DNA of 64,000 nucleotides from positions 1 through 64,000 of the forward strand of contig JBBQWQ010000045.1 of the NCBI GenBank assembly GCA_038210445.1, written 5' to 3'. Of this stretch, positions 56,696 to 64,000 are shown piece after piece. The notes below the pieces were generated by a model. That model did not search any database and had not been told where the DNA came from. It saw only the letters and a program-made list of their open reading frames with translations. A program made the translations under genes and the position numbers. How positions within the stretch are numbered: position 1 is the first letter of the stretch; the number at the start of each line of letters is the position of its first letter. The DNA is from JABFRG01 sp038210445. Lineage in GTDB: Bacteria > Myxococcota_A > Polyangia > Polyangiales > Polyangiaceae.

Positions 56696-56879
56696 GATAC
56701 TGGTGTTTTTGGCCCGTCCTCACGAGAAGAGAGGGTGAGCGACCGGCGCTCCTCCCAGCGAACGCGCCTCCCTCGGTCTCGGCCAAAAAACCTCAGTCTC
56801 CTGCTTCGGCGCTCTCCGCTGACGCGCAGTCGTGCGGACCGGAATGGCCACATGGCTCACCAACAGCGCCAGCCACCCA
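56694..56879 (-). repeat. Dispersed repeat element, copy 2
   Basis: The reverse complement of this segment aligns with 40135-40335. Its terminal inverted repeats are 56694-56715 (AGGATACTGGTGTTTTTGGC) and 56779-56802 (TCGGCCAAAAAACC, then TCAGTCTCCT); compared with copy 1, the interior next to one terminal repeat has lost about 15 bp. It begins at the last base of the stop codon of the Cys-rich lipoprotein gene, so the plus-strand transcript enters it in the same sense as the acyl-CoA dehydrogenase transcript enters copy 1. About 70 bp beyond its far end, RHS homology starts abruptly. Confidence 0.85.
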
Positions 56880-56978
56880 CGCGCAGGCGCGGCGCACGGG
56901 TCGACGTCAGACGCGCGCATCGCCCGAGGCGGGAATCGATGACGACAAGTTGGCGATCACCTCGGCTCCCTGAGCGCG

Positions 56979-58817
56979 ATGATCGACAAGAGCACCGGCG
57001 AGCTCGTGGAGCAGACCTCCTATGACGCCTACGGCGGCGTGGAGTCCGACTACCGCACTGCACGCTGGTCGCAGTTCCGTGAAGACTACAAGTTCACGGG
57101 CAAGGAAGAGGATCTCGAAGCCGGCCTCGTCTACTTCGGCGCACGCTACTACCAGCCCAACCTCGGCCGCTTCATCTCGCCAGACCCGCTCACACTCCAC
57201 AACGCGTCCGGCGACATGAACCCGTACGCGTACGTCAGTGGCCGCACGACGATGGCGACGGACCCCATGGGCCTCTGCGCGGACGAGCTGTCGAACACGG
57301 GGAATCCGTGCGGCGGCGACAACGGCGTCGGCGCGGCCATCGGTGGGTTCTTCAGCGCAATGGTGGATGGAGCCGGGCGCTTCTTCTCCGACCCCGGCGG
57401 AACGATCCGAGACGTGGGCCGGGCATCTATGGCAGCGACCTTCGGCAGCGCAGCCCGCGCGGGCGCGGGACCGGCTGCCCGCGGGCGGGCAGTGGAGAGG
57501 CCCAGCCCGCAGGAGCCCCTCGGCGACCGGCTGCTCCGCATGGGCACGGACATGCTGGTCTTCAAGGTCGACACGATGAAGTCCCAGTGGAACTACCACG
57601 TGGAGCGCTTCACGAGGAGCGGATGTGTGGTCGGGTGCGCCGAGCTCGTCAATCGAAAGACCGGCGAGCCTCTGGACCTCCGGCCGAACGTAGTTCGCAA
57701 CTTCGTCACCGAGCACTTTGAGTGGAACGTGGACAACGGCTCGCTCGCCCACACGTGGGGAAACATCCAGGGCGCGGCCGACGAGATGCTTGTCGACTCG
57801 GTCGGCGGAAGCCTGGCGGTCCCCGGTGGCGGCGCGCCGTGCACTTGTTTCGTCGCAGGGACCCCGGTCGCGACCGGCTCCGGCCTGGTGGCAATCGACG
57901 CGCTGAGGGTTGGCGACCGTGTTCTCGCGGCGGGCGAGGATGCGTCGCAGGTCCGCGCAACGTCTGTTGAGCCGCAGGCGTGGGTGGTCGCTCGGCTTGT
58001 GGCGCCCGTAGCGGATGACATTGGCTCGCTCTTGCGGGTCACCCTCCTCCGGCCGCGCGCGTGGTTCGAGGCCTTGGGCGCGCACGTGGCCGGGTGGATG
58101 CCGTTGGTCGTGCAGGAGTTCGGGATATCCACGCTCGCCTGGGTCGAGGGCCTCGACCCGGCTCCGGCCATCGCGACCGGCCCTGGACGGGTCGTCTTGA
58201 TGACAACGCAGCGCGTTGCTGCGGACGTCATGCGCCTGCGAGTTCCTTCCGTGGGGGAGACCCTCGACGCGACGCGCGGACATCGGCTGTACTCCGCTGA
58301 CCGCCATCAGTGGATCTCGCTGGCCGACCTCCGCGCTGGTGAAGCAATTCAAGCGGGGACATCGGGCGCCGCCGTCTCGGTGTATGGTGAGGAGGACCAT
58401 CGCACTTCCGCGATGGTCTACAACATCGAGGTCGAGGGTGCGCACTCGTATCAGGTGGGCAGCGCTCGCCTCTGGAGTCACAATGCGGGTGCACCTTGCG
58501 CAAACGCGGGGCTCACCGTCAACGGTAGGGAGTACATAAATTCCAACAGGGTCGTCGCCCGCGCCTCCGGAGACCCAGGCCCGTTTCACAACTTCCCAGG
58601 TTCATTTGATCGCGAAATCTTGACGAATGGGGAACAGAAGCTGTCAGTGGCATTCTTTCAGCAGGTGAAGCCGGGGTATGGTGCTTCCGGCGTTCAGTAC
58701 ACGCTTCCAGGAACGGTCAACGGACAGGCTGGTCACTTCGAAATTGGGACAAGGCTCTCGAACTCCGGCAAGGTAGAACTCATCATGCATCGATTCTTTC
58801 GACCATTTCGCCCATGA
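56979..58817 (+). CDS. Truncated RHS protein with Hint domain and C-terminal toxin (orphan RHS-CT)
   Basis: Homology begins at about 56955 (DHLGSLSAMIDKSTGE) but a TGA at 56940-56942 stops the frame, so only the tip of an RHS protein remains: the end of the shell with TGKEEDLEAGLVYFGARYY and the cleavage-type motif LGRFISPDPLTL, PYAYVSGRTTMATDPMGL (residues ~45-100). Residues ~100-285 are a linker; ~287-500 are a Hint (intein-like autoprotease) domain with CTCFVAGTPVAT, GHRLYSADRHQWISL and VYNIEVEGAHSYQVG, ending in WSHNAG. Residues ~505-612 are a probable toxin domain of unknown type (FHNFPGSFDREIL; GQAGHFEIGTRLSNSGK). The stop overlaps the next start. A full RHS protein would be over 1,000 residues. 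Confidence 0.85.
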   Translation: MIDKSTGELVEQTSYDAYGGVESDYRTARWSQFREDYKFTGKEEDLEAGLVYFGARYYQPNLGRFISPDPLTLHNASGDMNPYAYVSGRTTMATDPMGLCADELSNTGNPCGGDNGVGAAIGGFFSAMVDGAGRFFSDPGGTIRDVGRASMAATFGSAARAGAGPAARGRAVERPSPQEPLGDRLLRMGTDMLVFKVDTMKSQWNYHVERFTRSGCVVGCAELVNRKTGEPLDLRPNVVRNFVTEHFEWNVDNGSLAHTWGNIQGAADEMLVDSVGGSLAVPGGGAPCTCFVAGTPVATGSGLVAIDALRVGDRVLAAGEDASQVRATSVEPQAWVVARLVAPVADDIGSLLRVTLLRPRAWFEALGAHVAGWMPLVVQEFGISTLAWVEGLDPAPAIATGPGRVVLMTTQRVAADVMRLRVPSVGETLDATRGHRLYSADRHQWISLADLRAGEAIQAGTSGAAVSVYGEEDHRTSAMVYNIEVEGAHSYQVGSARLWSHNAGAPCANAGLTVNGREYINSNRVVARASGDPGPFHNFPGSFDREILTNGEQKLSVAFFQQVKPGYGASGVQYTLPGTVNGQAGHFEIGTRLSNSGKVELIMHRFFRPFRP

Positions 58818-59347
58818 TCCGAGATTGCCCGTTTCCACACGACTACGACGCGGATGTCTTGGCAACGCCGCCGGCGCAGGCGGTGGTTCACGAGGCCCCT
58901 GGTCTTGGCCCTGGACTAGACGGTATGCTGGTGCGCTTCAGTCCGCAGCAGCATCCGTCGTGGATTGGACTCTTCCGCCTCGGTACGCTTTCCGTACACG
59001 GTGCCACTGGCGTCTTTCCCACGCCCAACCCCAACCGCGCGGTCGTAGTCGCGAAGGGCAGCGCGTACGAGGTAGAGGTGGCGGAGGCCGGGGGGATTCG
59101 GCTGCTTGTGCCGGACTTGGTTCTTCAGGTCAGTCCAGCTTCGGACGAATCCCTGTTGCTTCTGGCGGATCCCTGGGAGGTCTATGCGTACGGCGCGCAC
59201 GGGATTCGGTGGCGCAGCGGGCGACTGGGGCCCGAAGGGCTGCGGATCGTAGATGCCACGAAGTCTGGCATCCGAGTTTCTATCGAGGACCAGGACGGCA
59301 AAGAAGACGTCGCTACTCTCGACCTCGCAACAGGGCGGCGGCTCTGA
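58814..59347 (+). CDS. Putative immunity protein to the RHS toxin
   Basis: The 177-residue protein has no signal peptide and looks beta-rich and acidic (MLVRFSPQQHPSWIGLFRLG; AVVVAKGSAYEVEVAEAGG; LLLADPWEVYAYGAHGI; GIRVSIEDQDGKEDVATLDL). Its ATG overlaps the toxin stop (ATGA at 58814-58817), the usual position and coupling for immunity genes of polymorphic toxins. I do not recognise a known immunity family, so the role rests on location. It could also be a beta-propeller-like protein, although one such protein is too short for a full propeller. Confidence 0.65.
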   Translation: MIRDCPFPHDYDADVLATPPAQAVVHEAPGLGPGLDGMLVRFSPQQHPSWIGLFRLGTLSVHGATGVFPTPNPNRAVVVAKGSAYEVEVAEAGGIRLLVPDLVLQVSPASDESLLLLADPWEVYAYGAHGIRWRSGRLGPEGLRIVDATKSGIRVSIEDQDGKEDVATLDLATGRRL

Positions 59348-59387
59348 CCTGGCTGTGACCAATCGCGGTTTTCGAAAGGCAGGAGAG

Positions 59388-60341
59388 ATGTCAAGCTGCG
59401 GTATTGCCTGGAAGTGCATGTTTATCACCCTGACAGGGGCGGTCATAGGCTGCAGCTCCGCCGGCACCTCGAGCACGCCCGGGGACGCCGGCGCGGACGT
59501 CGCGCAGACCATAAGCTGCGCGGCATTCAATCCGGATGGGCCGGAGGACCCCAATGCCGACTACGGCGGGGACACGGAGCAGGCGCGCGCGTACTTGAAG
59601 GGCGTTGCGCACGAGACCTACCAGTGGATTCAGTGGGTCAAGAAGCACCGCATCGAGGTCGTGCGGTCGTGCAAGGCCGTGGCGGCGGCTTTCGGATCGC
59701 CGCCGCAGGAGGCCGATGTCCTCGAGGCCGGCGCGCTCAGGGGGCCGCAACAAAACCGATTTCGTGAGTTCCAACAGTTGTGCGGGGTCGCCGGCCAGCT
59801 CGCCCGGAAGAACGGTGAGGCCCCTGAGTGGGCACCGCAGAACGGCGGCTGCGTGGACGCGCGGGCCCCGCGCGAGGCGTGCGATCTACGCTGCCTGCTC
59901 CCAAAGGGAACGACCTGCGACTTTGCGAAGGATCCGATGCTGTGTGGCGGCATGACGGTGCCCGGGGATTGCACGAACGCTCTCTTCTCCGGCGGCTGCG
60001 CCGAGAAGGAGGACATCTGCGACGGCAAGTGCGGCGCATGTCAGAGCAGTTGCGTCGTCGTCGCAGCCATGAGCCAGGTTTGCACGAAGGCCACTGCCTT
60101 TTACCAGCCCGTCAAGAACCCAGTATTGGCGGCGGAGCTTCCGCTCTTGTACGAATGGTACAAGTGGCGCATGGCTGGCGAAGGAACGGTGCCGTCCCCG
60201 CGGTCCGTGATTGGAAGCGACGATGTCACCTTCCCTCCGGACTTGCGCAATAAGGGCGCCGGGTGCCTTGCCATCATGAGCCAGGCCTTTCGTGATGCCG
60301 CCGTGGAAGTGCCGAATACCACCGTGTTCTTTCAGACCTGA
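59388..60341 (+). CDS. Cys-rich lipoprotein, function unknown
   Basis: The 317-residue protein has a lipobox signal (CMFITLTGAVIGC, followed by SSAG) and a mature part with many Cys in pairs (QQLCGVAGQ, CDLRCLLPKGTTCDF, GGCAEKEDICDGKCGACQSSC). A helical segment is GDTEQARAYLKGVAHETYQWIQWVKK. ATG at 59388 is preceded by an ideal AGGAGA box. It follows the putative immunity gene by 40 bp on the same strand and may be in its transcript. No family known. Confidence 0.72.
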   Translation: MSSCGIAWKCMFITLTGAVIGCSSAGTSSTPGDAGADVAQTISCAAFNPDGPEDPNADYGGDTEQARAYLKGVAHETYQWIQWVKKHRIEVVRSCKAVAAAFGSPPQEADVLEAGALRGPQQNRFREFQQLCGVAGQLARKNGEAPEWAPQNGGCVDARAPREACDLRCLLPKGTTCDFAKDPMLCGGMTVPGDCTNALFSGGCAEKEDICDGKCGACQSSCVVVAAMSQVCTKATAFYQPVKNPVLAAELPLLYEWYKWRMAGEGTVPSPRSVIGSDDVTFPPDLRNKGAGCLAIMSQAFRDAAVEVPNTTVFFQT

Positions 60342-60367
60342 GCTCCCTGAGCCCGAAAGGAGTTGCC

Positions 60368-60646
60368 ATGACGCGTCGTTGGATAGTTCTGGGGGTCATC
60401 GTCGTGGGCGCATTGCATTGCAGCGCAGGGACGAGCCCCGGCACGGGTACGTGCGATGCTGATGCGGGCGGCTGCGATGCGGGCTCGGACGCCCGGAAGA
60501 TGTGCGGCCCCAACGCGTACGTATTCTGTCGATGCCCCGACGTGAGCGAGGGCGTCCGCCTGTGCAACGGCGACGGCACCGGATACGTGGGCGGCTGCAT
60601 GACGAACGAGACGACGCCGTGCCCGTCCGCGGACGGCGGCAGGTAG
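60368..60646 (+). CDS. Small Cys-rich lipoprotein
   Basis: The 92-residue protein has a lipoprotein-type signal (VLGVIVVGALHC, then SAG) and a Cys-rich body (CDADAGGCDAGSD; MCGPNAYVFCRCPDVSEG; RLCNG; GGCMTNETTPCPS). A GGAG box 6 nt before the ATG supports the start. It is probably co-transcribed with the lipoprotein gene 26 bp upstream. Similar CxxxxCRC patterns occur in short exported proteins of myxobacteria. Confidence 0.68.
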   Translation: MTRRWIVLGVIVVGALHCSAGTSPGTGTCDADAGGCDAGSDARKMCGPNAYVFCRCPDVSEGVRLCNGDGTGYVGGCMTNETTPCPSADGGR

Positions 60647-60759
60647 GCGGGGGGCTTCGGCCCCACACGCGGAGCTGCTCCACCCTGTACTTGGGGGCAC
60701 GGCGCTCCTCCCGTCACGATTGGTGAGCGCTCGCGGAGACGCGCTTCGCACCCCTTTAC

Positions 60760-61368
60760 TCAACGTGCCGACGTAACCCGTGGCGCCGTACGCAACCCAT
60801 CCAAGAACATCGCCACCAGCCGATGTACGCGTCGGGAATCCTCTGCCGTCGCAAGGGATATCGCGGTCGCCATGCAAACCACGTCGTCGAAGTCCACGTC
60901 GCGCCGCACCTCGCCCGCGTCCTGCGCCTGCGCGAGAAGGCGCTCCCCGGCGGTCGTAGCGGCGTGACAGCCGGGCGAACCGTTCTTGAGGACGACGCCC
61001 AGCGAAGTCGCCAGGCCGCGGTACATGCCGGCATGCCGCACCAGCGATTCTAGGAAGGTCTGAAGGGCGTCCGCTGCCTTCCCGTGCGGCGCAGCGCGCC
61101 CTTCGGCGAGCGCCAGCAGGCGATCGTCGCAGGTCGCCGCGAGCAGCGCCTCGCGCGTGGGAAAGTGCCGGTAGAGCGTGCCGATACCCACCTGCGCTTC
61201 GCGCGCGATGTCGTCGAGGGATACGTCGGCACCGCGCGCGCCGAAGAGCTCGTGCGCGACCGTCAGCAGGCGCTCGCGGTTCCGGCGGGCATCGGCCCGA
61301 AGGCCGCGCGCGGGCGTCGGCGTCGTTGCCAGTTGGGCAGCCTTTTTTTTTGCGAGGCGTCTGCTCAC
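60760..61368 (-). CDS. TetR-family transcriptional regulator
   Basis: The protein has the TetR N-terminal HTH (ADARRNRERLLTVAHELFGARGADVSLDDIAREAQVGIGTLYRHFPTREALLAATC) and a C-terminal ligand domain of ~130 residues. It is transcribed away from an NmrA-type gene and likely represses it, and itself, through the two operators between the genes. GTG at 61368 is chosen so that the -35 box and operators lie outside the coding region; an ATG at 61425 is in frame but would start inside them. A run of nine A (coding strand) just after the GTG could allow frame slippage. The 113-bp region upstream (60647-60759) is featureless. Confidence 0.88.
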   Translation of the reverse strand: MSRRLAKKKAAQLATTPTPARGLRADARRNRERLLTVAHELFGARGADVSLDDIAREAQVGIGTLYRHFPTREALLAATCDDRLLALAEGRAAPHGKAADALQTFLESLVRHAGMYRGLATSLGVVLKNGSPGCHAATTAGERLLAQAQDAGEVRRDVDFDDVVCMATAISLATAEDSRRVHRLVAMFLDGLRTAPRVTSAR

Positions 61369-61370
61369 GT

Positions 61371-61399
61371 TTGACAAACGGAGGATGCCTCCGTATTGA
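61371..61399 (+). promoter_or_regulatory. Promoter of the NmrA-like gene
   Basis: A TTGACA -35 box (61371-61376) and a TATTGA -10-like box (61394-61399) are 17 bp apart on the plus strand. Operator 1 fills the spacer and touches the -10 box, which fits repression by steric block. Confidence 0.7.
61378..61394. promoter_or_regulatory. TetR operator 1
   Basis: ACGGAG-GATGC-CTCCGT, a perfect 6-bp inverted repeat with a 5-bp centre, lies between the -35 and -10 boxes of the NmrA-like gene's promoter. Confidence 0.75.
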
Positions 61400-61420
61400 A
61401 AACGGAGCAAGTCTCCGTTT
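61400..61420. promoter_or_regulatory. TetR operator 2
   Basis: AAACGGAG-CAAGT-CTCCGTTT, a perfect 8-bp inverted repeat with the same ACGGAG half-site and 5-bp centre as operator 1, lies 24 bp downstream (centre to centre), just past the -10 box. Confidence 0.78.
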
Positions 61421-61436
61421 ATCATTCGAGGTGATC

Positions 61437-62336
61437 ATGAGGTCGACCAAAGGACCGATTCTCGTGACAGGCGCGACTGGACAGCAGGGCGGGGGCACCG
61501 CGCGTGCGCTCGCGAAGGACGGGTGGGCGGTGCGTGCCTTCGTGCGCGACCCGGAAAAGCCGGCGGCCCAGGCCCTCGCGGCAGCGGGCGCGGAGCTGGT
61601 GCGCGGAGACTTTCGCGATCGCGCGTCCATGGCGCGCGCGGTCGAGGGGGCCTACGGCGTCTTCAGCGTGCAACCGAGCTCCGGCCAGCCCGAGTACGGC
61701 GTGAGCGACGGTGACGAAGAGCGCTTCGGCGTGGAGCTGGCAGACGTCGCCGCCGCCGCCGGCGTCTCGCACTTCGTGTACACCTCCATGGCGGGCCTCG
61801 TGCGCGGCAGCGGCGTCGGCCACTTCGAGAGCAAGTGGCGCATCGAGGAGCACGTGCGCTCGAGCGGCCTGCCCGCCACCATCGTGCGGCCCGGCGCGTT
61901 CATGGAGATCCTCCTCCAGCCGCATTTCGCGCTGAACCAGGGCAAGCTCGTGTTCTTCGTGAAGCCGGACCGCACCATGCGCTTCATCGCCGGAGGCGAC
62001 ATCGGTCGCGTCGTGGCGCGGGTCTTCGCCGACCCCGACGAGCACGTGGGCCGCACGGTGGAGATCGCCGGCGACGCGCTCACCGGAAGCGATCTGGCGA
62101 CGAAGATCTCCGTCGCCACCGGCCGCACCGTTGGCTACGCGCAGTTTGCCCCGGAAGTGCTGGCCCAGAGCCCGCTACTGAAGCGTCTGGTCGAGCTGGT
62201 CGACGAGGGTACCGCCGTGGGCGACGCCGACACCGACGTGCTTCGCCGCCGCTACCCCGGCCTCAGAACCTTCGACACTTGGCTCGCCGACGAAGGAGCT
62301 GCCGCCATCTCCAAGCTCCTCCCGCGAGACCCATGA
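61437..62336 (+). CDS. NmrA-family NAD(P)-binding protein
   Basis: The 299-residue protein begins with ILVTGATGQQGGGTARALAKDGWAVRAFVRDP, the Rossmann motif of NmrA-like SDR proteins, followed by SHFVYTSMAGLV (the usual catalytic YxxxK is absent), ATIVRPGAFMEILL and FIAGGDIGRVVARVFAD. Members act as redox sensors or quinone reductases. GAGGTG at 61428-61433 is a good Shine-Dalgarno for ATG 61437. Regulation by the divergent TetR protein is strongly suggested by the promoter/operator layout. Confidence 0.9.
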   Translation: MRSTKGPILVTGATGQQGGGTARALAKDGWAVRAFVRDPEKPAAQALAAAGAELVRGDFRDRASMARAVEGAYGVFSVQPSSGQPEYGVSDGDEERFGVELADVAAAAGVSHFVYTSMAGLVRGSGVGHFESKWRIEEHVRSSGLPATIVRPGAFMEILLQPHFALNQGKLVFFVKPDRTMRFIAGGDIGRVVARVFADPDEHVGRTVEIAGDALTGSDLATKISVATGRTVGYAQFAPEVLAQSPLLKRLVELVDEGTAVGDADTDVLRRRYPGLRTFDTWLADEGAAAISKLLPRDP

Positions 62337-62519
62337 CCGCGTGCCGGCATCATGCCTGGGCGAGAGGTTCGCAGGCGCCTGCACGGCGGCGCGAGGCAGA
62401 CCCGCCCCTCGCGCGAGCGGCTACCTCAGTGTCGCCCCGAAATACAGGTCGATCGAATGGATGCGCAGCCTTCCGCGCGCTTTTGCTGCAGCTCCTCGCT
62501 CTGGAAGACCTCATTGGCG

Positions 62520-62737
62520 CCGCCCTCTCCCTTGATGGCGACTCGGTCGACAAGGGCTTAATCGCCATTCGGCTCGGGCCGGACCTGCCCATCGCCGTCG
62601 TCGGCGCACCCGCGTACTTCGCGCTGCATCCGCCGCCGCGTACACCCGACGACCTCTCCGCCCACCGTTGCGTCAACGACCGACTGGCGCGCGGCGGAGG
62701 GTTCTATCCTTGGGAGCACCGGCGCGACGGCCGCTGA
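62520..62737 (+). pseudogene. LysR effector-domain fragment
   Basis: One frame reads GLIAIRLGPDLPIAVVGAPAYFALHPPPRTPDDLSAHRCVNDRLARGGGFYPWEHRRDGR (shown in pieces: LGPDLPIAVVGAPAYF, RTPDDLSAHRC, GGGFYPWEHRRDGR), a well-known stretch of the LysR effector domain. It lacks the HTH and the rest of the domain and ends at a TGA in place of further sequence. The flanks (62337-62519 and 62738-62848) show no gene. It is a decayed regulator, possibly once controlling the NmrA-like gene. Confidence 0.75.
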
Positions 62738-62848
62738 TGCGCATGATCCGAGCCTCGGAGCGCGGTGCGGGCCGGGCGATGGTCAATTCGTTGCTGGGGT
62801 GACAAGGACCGCCCAGAGGCGCGCCTCGGGCGGTGGTCCCCGAAGGTC

Positions 62849-63940
62849 CTATCTTGCGGAGGTGCCTTCGCTTGGCCCGCTGTCCTTCATCAACCAGGCG
62901 CGGGCTGCCTCTTCCAGCTCGACCACGTGGCGAGCTCCGATATGCGCCGTGATGCTGGCGGTCTCGCGACGGAAGCTGCGTCCTGCGAGGGCTTCGATCG
63001 CGTCGATGGCCTCGGGAATCGACTCCAACGTCGCTGCGATCACCTGGCTGCGTCCCTTGCGAATCGGCGTCGGACTCGCCTCTGCGAAGGTTCCGCGCAC
63101 CTCGCCGGTCTTGCTCGCGAGCTGACGCAGGTCGCCACTCCAGGCGCAGGGCGCGAAGTCGTGCTTGGGCTCGCCGCGACCACCACGCAGCACGAGCGCC
63201 CAACTTTCGTCGAGATCGGGTCCACGTACGCGCGCGCTGGTGATCCTCAGGTCGAGCGACGATATCTGCTCCCGAAGATGACGCAGCTTGGGATGGCTCG
63301 CGGGGAGGTCTTGCAGCCGGATGCTCACGGCAAACGCCTCGTTGGCGCTGAAGCCGCGCTGCCGAAGCCAACACGTTGCATCGTCCTCTTGCGCTCGTTG
63401 GGCGTCGAGACGAGCTCGGCGCGCAGTCGAGCACTGCTCGGCGACTGCCTGCAGCACGCCGGTGTGAGCCTCGGCGCTGAACCAGTCGAGCAGCGCCCAG
63501 GTTGCCTCGACATCCTTCGTACGCGTCAGCTCTGCGGCCAACTCCGCGGAGGAAGCAAGCCCTCCACGCTGCTCCAGAGCGATGAGAACCGCGAGCGCGA
63601 GCACACGGTGCTCCCCGAACTGCCCACTGGAGGCAATCAACCATTGGCTTGCTTGCGCATCCAGAGGAAGGGAAACCAGCGTTTGAAAACGTCGGAGCAC
63701 CAGGGGATTGTCGAGCTCGGGCACATCGGTCTGCTGCGACGCGAGCGACCACGCGGCCACTTCATCGGAGAGCTCGAAGAATCCGTCTAGCCAAGCGCCG
63801 AGCAACTCCTGCGTCTGCGGCGCTCGATCGACGAGCAACGCTTTCCGGGTGGCCCGATGAATTGGCGCAAACTCACGCTGGATCGCGTCGAAGGCTTGGC
63901 GCAGCTCGCCCTGTTGCTCCGAACTAAGCTCGATCGTCAT
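62849..63940 (-). CDS. Hypothetical protein, 363 residues
   Basis: The protein begins MTIELSSEQQGELRQAFDAI with an AAAGGTGGT box before the ATG at 63940. It is helical and charged in its first half (AWLDGFFELSDEVAAWSLASQQ; LALAVLIALEQRGGLASSAELAAELTRTKDVEATWALLDWFSAEAHTGV) and more mixed later (SSLDLRITSARVRGPDLDESWALVLRG; SQVIAATLESIPEAIDAIEAL). It has no signal peptide or membrane helix. I do not recognise a family. Codon use fits neighbouring genes. The gene is complete; only ~60 bp remain to the window edge. Confidence 0.65.
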   Translation of the reverse strand: MTIELSSEQQGELRQAFDAIQREFAPIHRATRKALLVDRAPQTQELLGAWLDGFFELSDEVAAWSLASQQTDVPELDNPLVLRRFQTLVSLPLDAQASQWLIASSGQFGEHRVLALAVLIALEQRGGLASSAELAAELTRTKDVEATWALLDWFSAEAHTGVLQAVAEQCSTARRARLDAQRAQEDDATCWLRQRGFSANEAFAVSIRLQDLPASHPKLRHLREQISSLDLRITSARVRGPDLDESWALVLRGGRGEPKHDFAPCAWSGDLRQLASKTGEVRGTFAEASPTPIRKGRSQVIAATLESIPEAIDAIEALAGRSFRRETASITAHIGARHVVELEEAARAWLMKDSGPSEGTSAR

Positions 63941-64000
63941 ACCACCTTTGTGGCATGCGATAGACGGCCCGGCAAAGGCATCTTTGCTCACCAAACACCC

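Overview
The window is GC-rich, densely coded DNA that looks like a chromosome segment of a myxobacterium-like member of the Myxococcota (former Deltaproteobacteria, Polyangia-like). The evidence is indirect: two Ser/Thr protein kinases (one with a membrane domain, one with a PEGA-like tail), at least nine lipoproteins with Ser/Gly/Asp-rich linkers, PEGA/TPR proteins, an RHS toxin tip, frequent GTG/TTG starts, and very many 4-nt NTGA stop/start overlaps. No rRNA, tRNA or CRISPR array was seen, and no complete insertion sequence.

Layout. 1-1.3 kb: 3' end of a phospholipase D/cardiolipin-synthase-like gene, then a LysR effector domain that has lost its HTH. 1.35-2.1 kb: a higBA toxin-antitoxin pair behind a perfect palindrome, convergent with a thyA-folA operon. 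3.4-10.4 kb: metabolic and envelope singletons (large lipoprotein, UppP, a SixA-like protein without catalytic histidines, MBL hydrolase, MetX-like hydrolase, lipoprotein). 10.4-14.3 kb: an ADP/ATP-carrier-like transporter with a HEAT-like tail followed by a six-TM Ser/Thr kinase. 14.4-18.2 kb: an esterase, a pyroglutamyl-peptidase-like lipoprotein, and a thioesterase/hydroxyacid-oxoacid transhydrogenase pair. 18.5-24.5 kb: a four-gene peptide export operon (TolC-like, HlyD-like, C39-peptidase ABC exporter, second HlyD-like) without a visible precursor peptide. 24.5-36.5 kb: hydrolases, an epimerase, an M15-type peptidase, a FabH-like synthase, and a trehalose enzyme with phosphatase before synthase.

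36.4-39.9 kb is a lipoprotein-kinase-PEGA operon. 40.1-40.3 kb holds one copy of a dispersed repeat whose second copy lies at 56.7-56.9 kb in opposite orientation; both begin just after a stop codon and are read in the same sense by the upstream gene. 40.3-43 kb is an acyl-CoA dehydrogenase/DUF6285/phosphotransferase operon. 44.5-51.7 kb carries envelope operons (phosphoesterase, LysM protein, CpoB/YbgF-like protein, phosphatidylserine synthase). 51.8-56.7 kb carries ctaB, a lipoprotein, a ClC channel with CBS domains and a Cys-rich lipoprotein. 57-60.6 kb is an N-terminally truncated RHS-Hint toxin, an overlapping putative immunity gene and two Cys-rich lipoproteins. 60.7-62.3 kb is a TetR/NmrA divergent pair with two matching operators, followed by a second LysR remnant and an unrecognised gene at the edge.

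The most notable observations are the post-stop repeat family, the orphan RHS toxin/immunity cassette directly beside one repeat copy, the export operon lacking a cargo gene, the pseudo-phosphohistidine phosphatase, the reversed trehalose fusion, and the paired TetR operators. All functional names come from reading motifs by eye; no database search was run.
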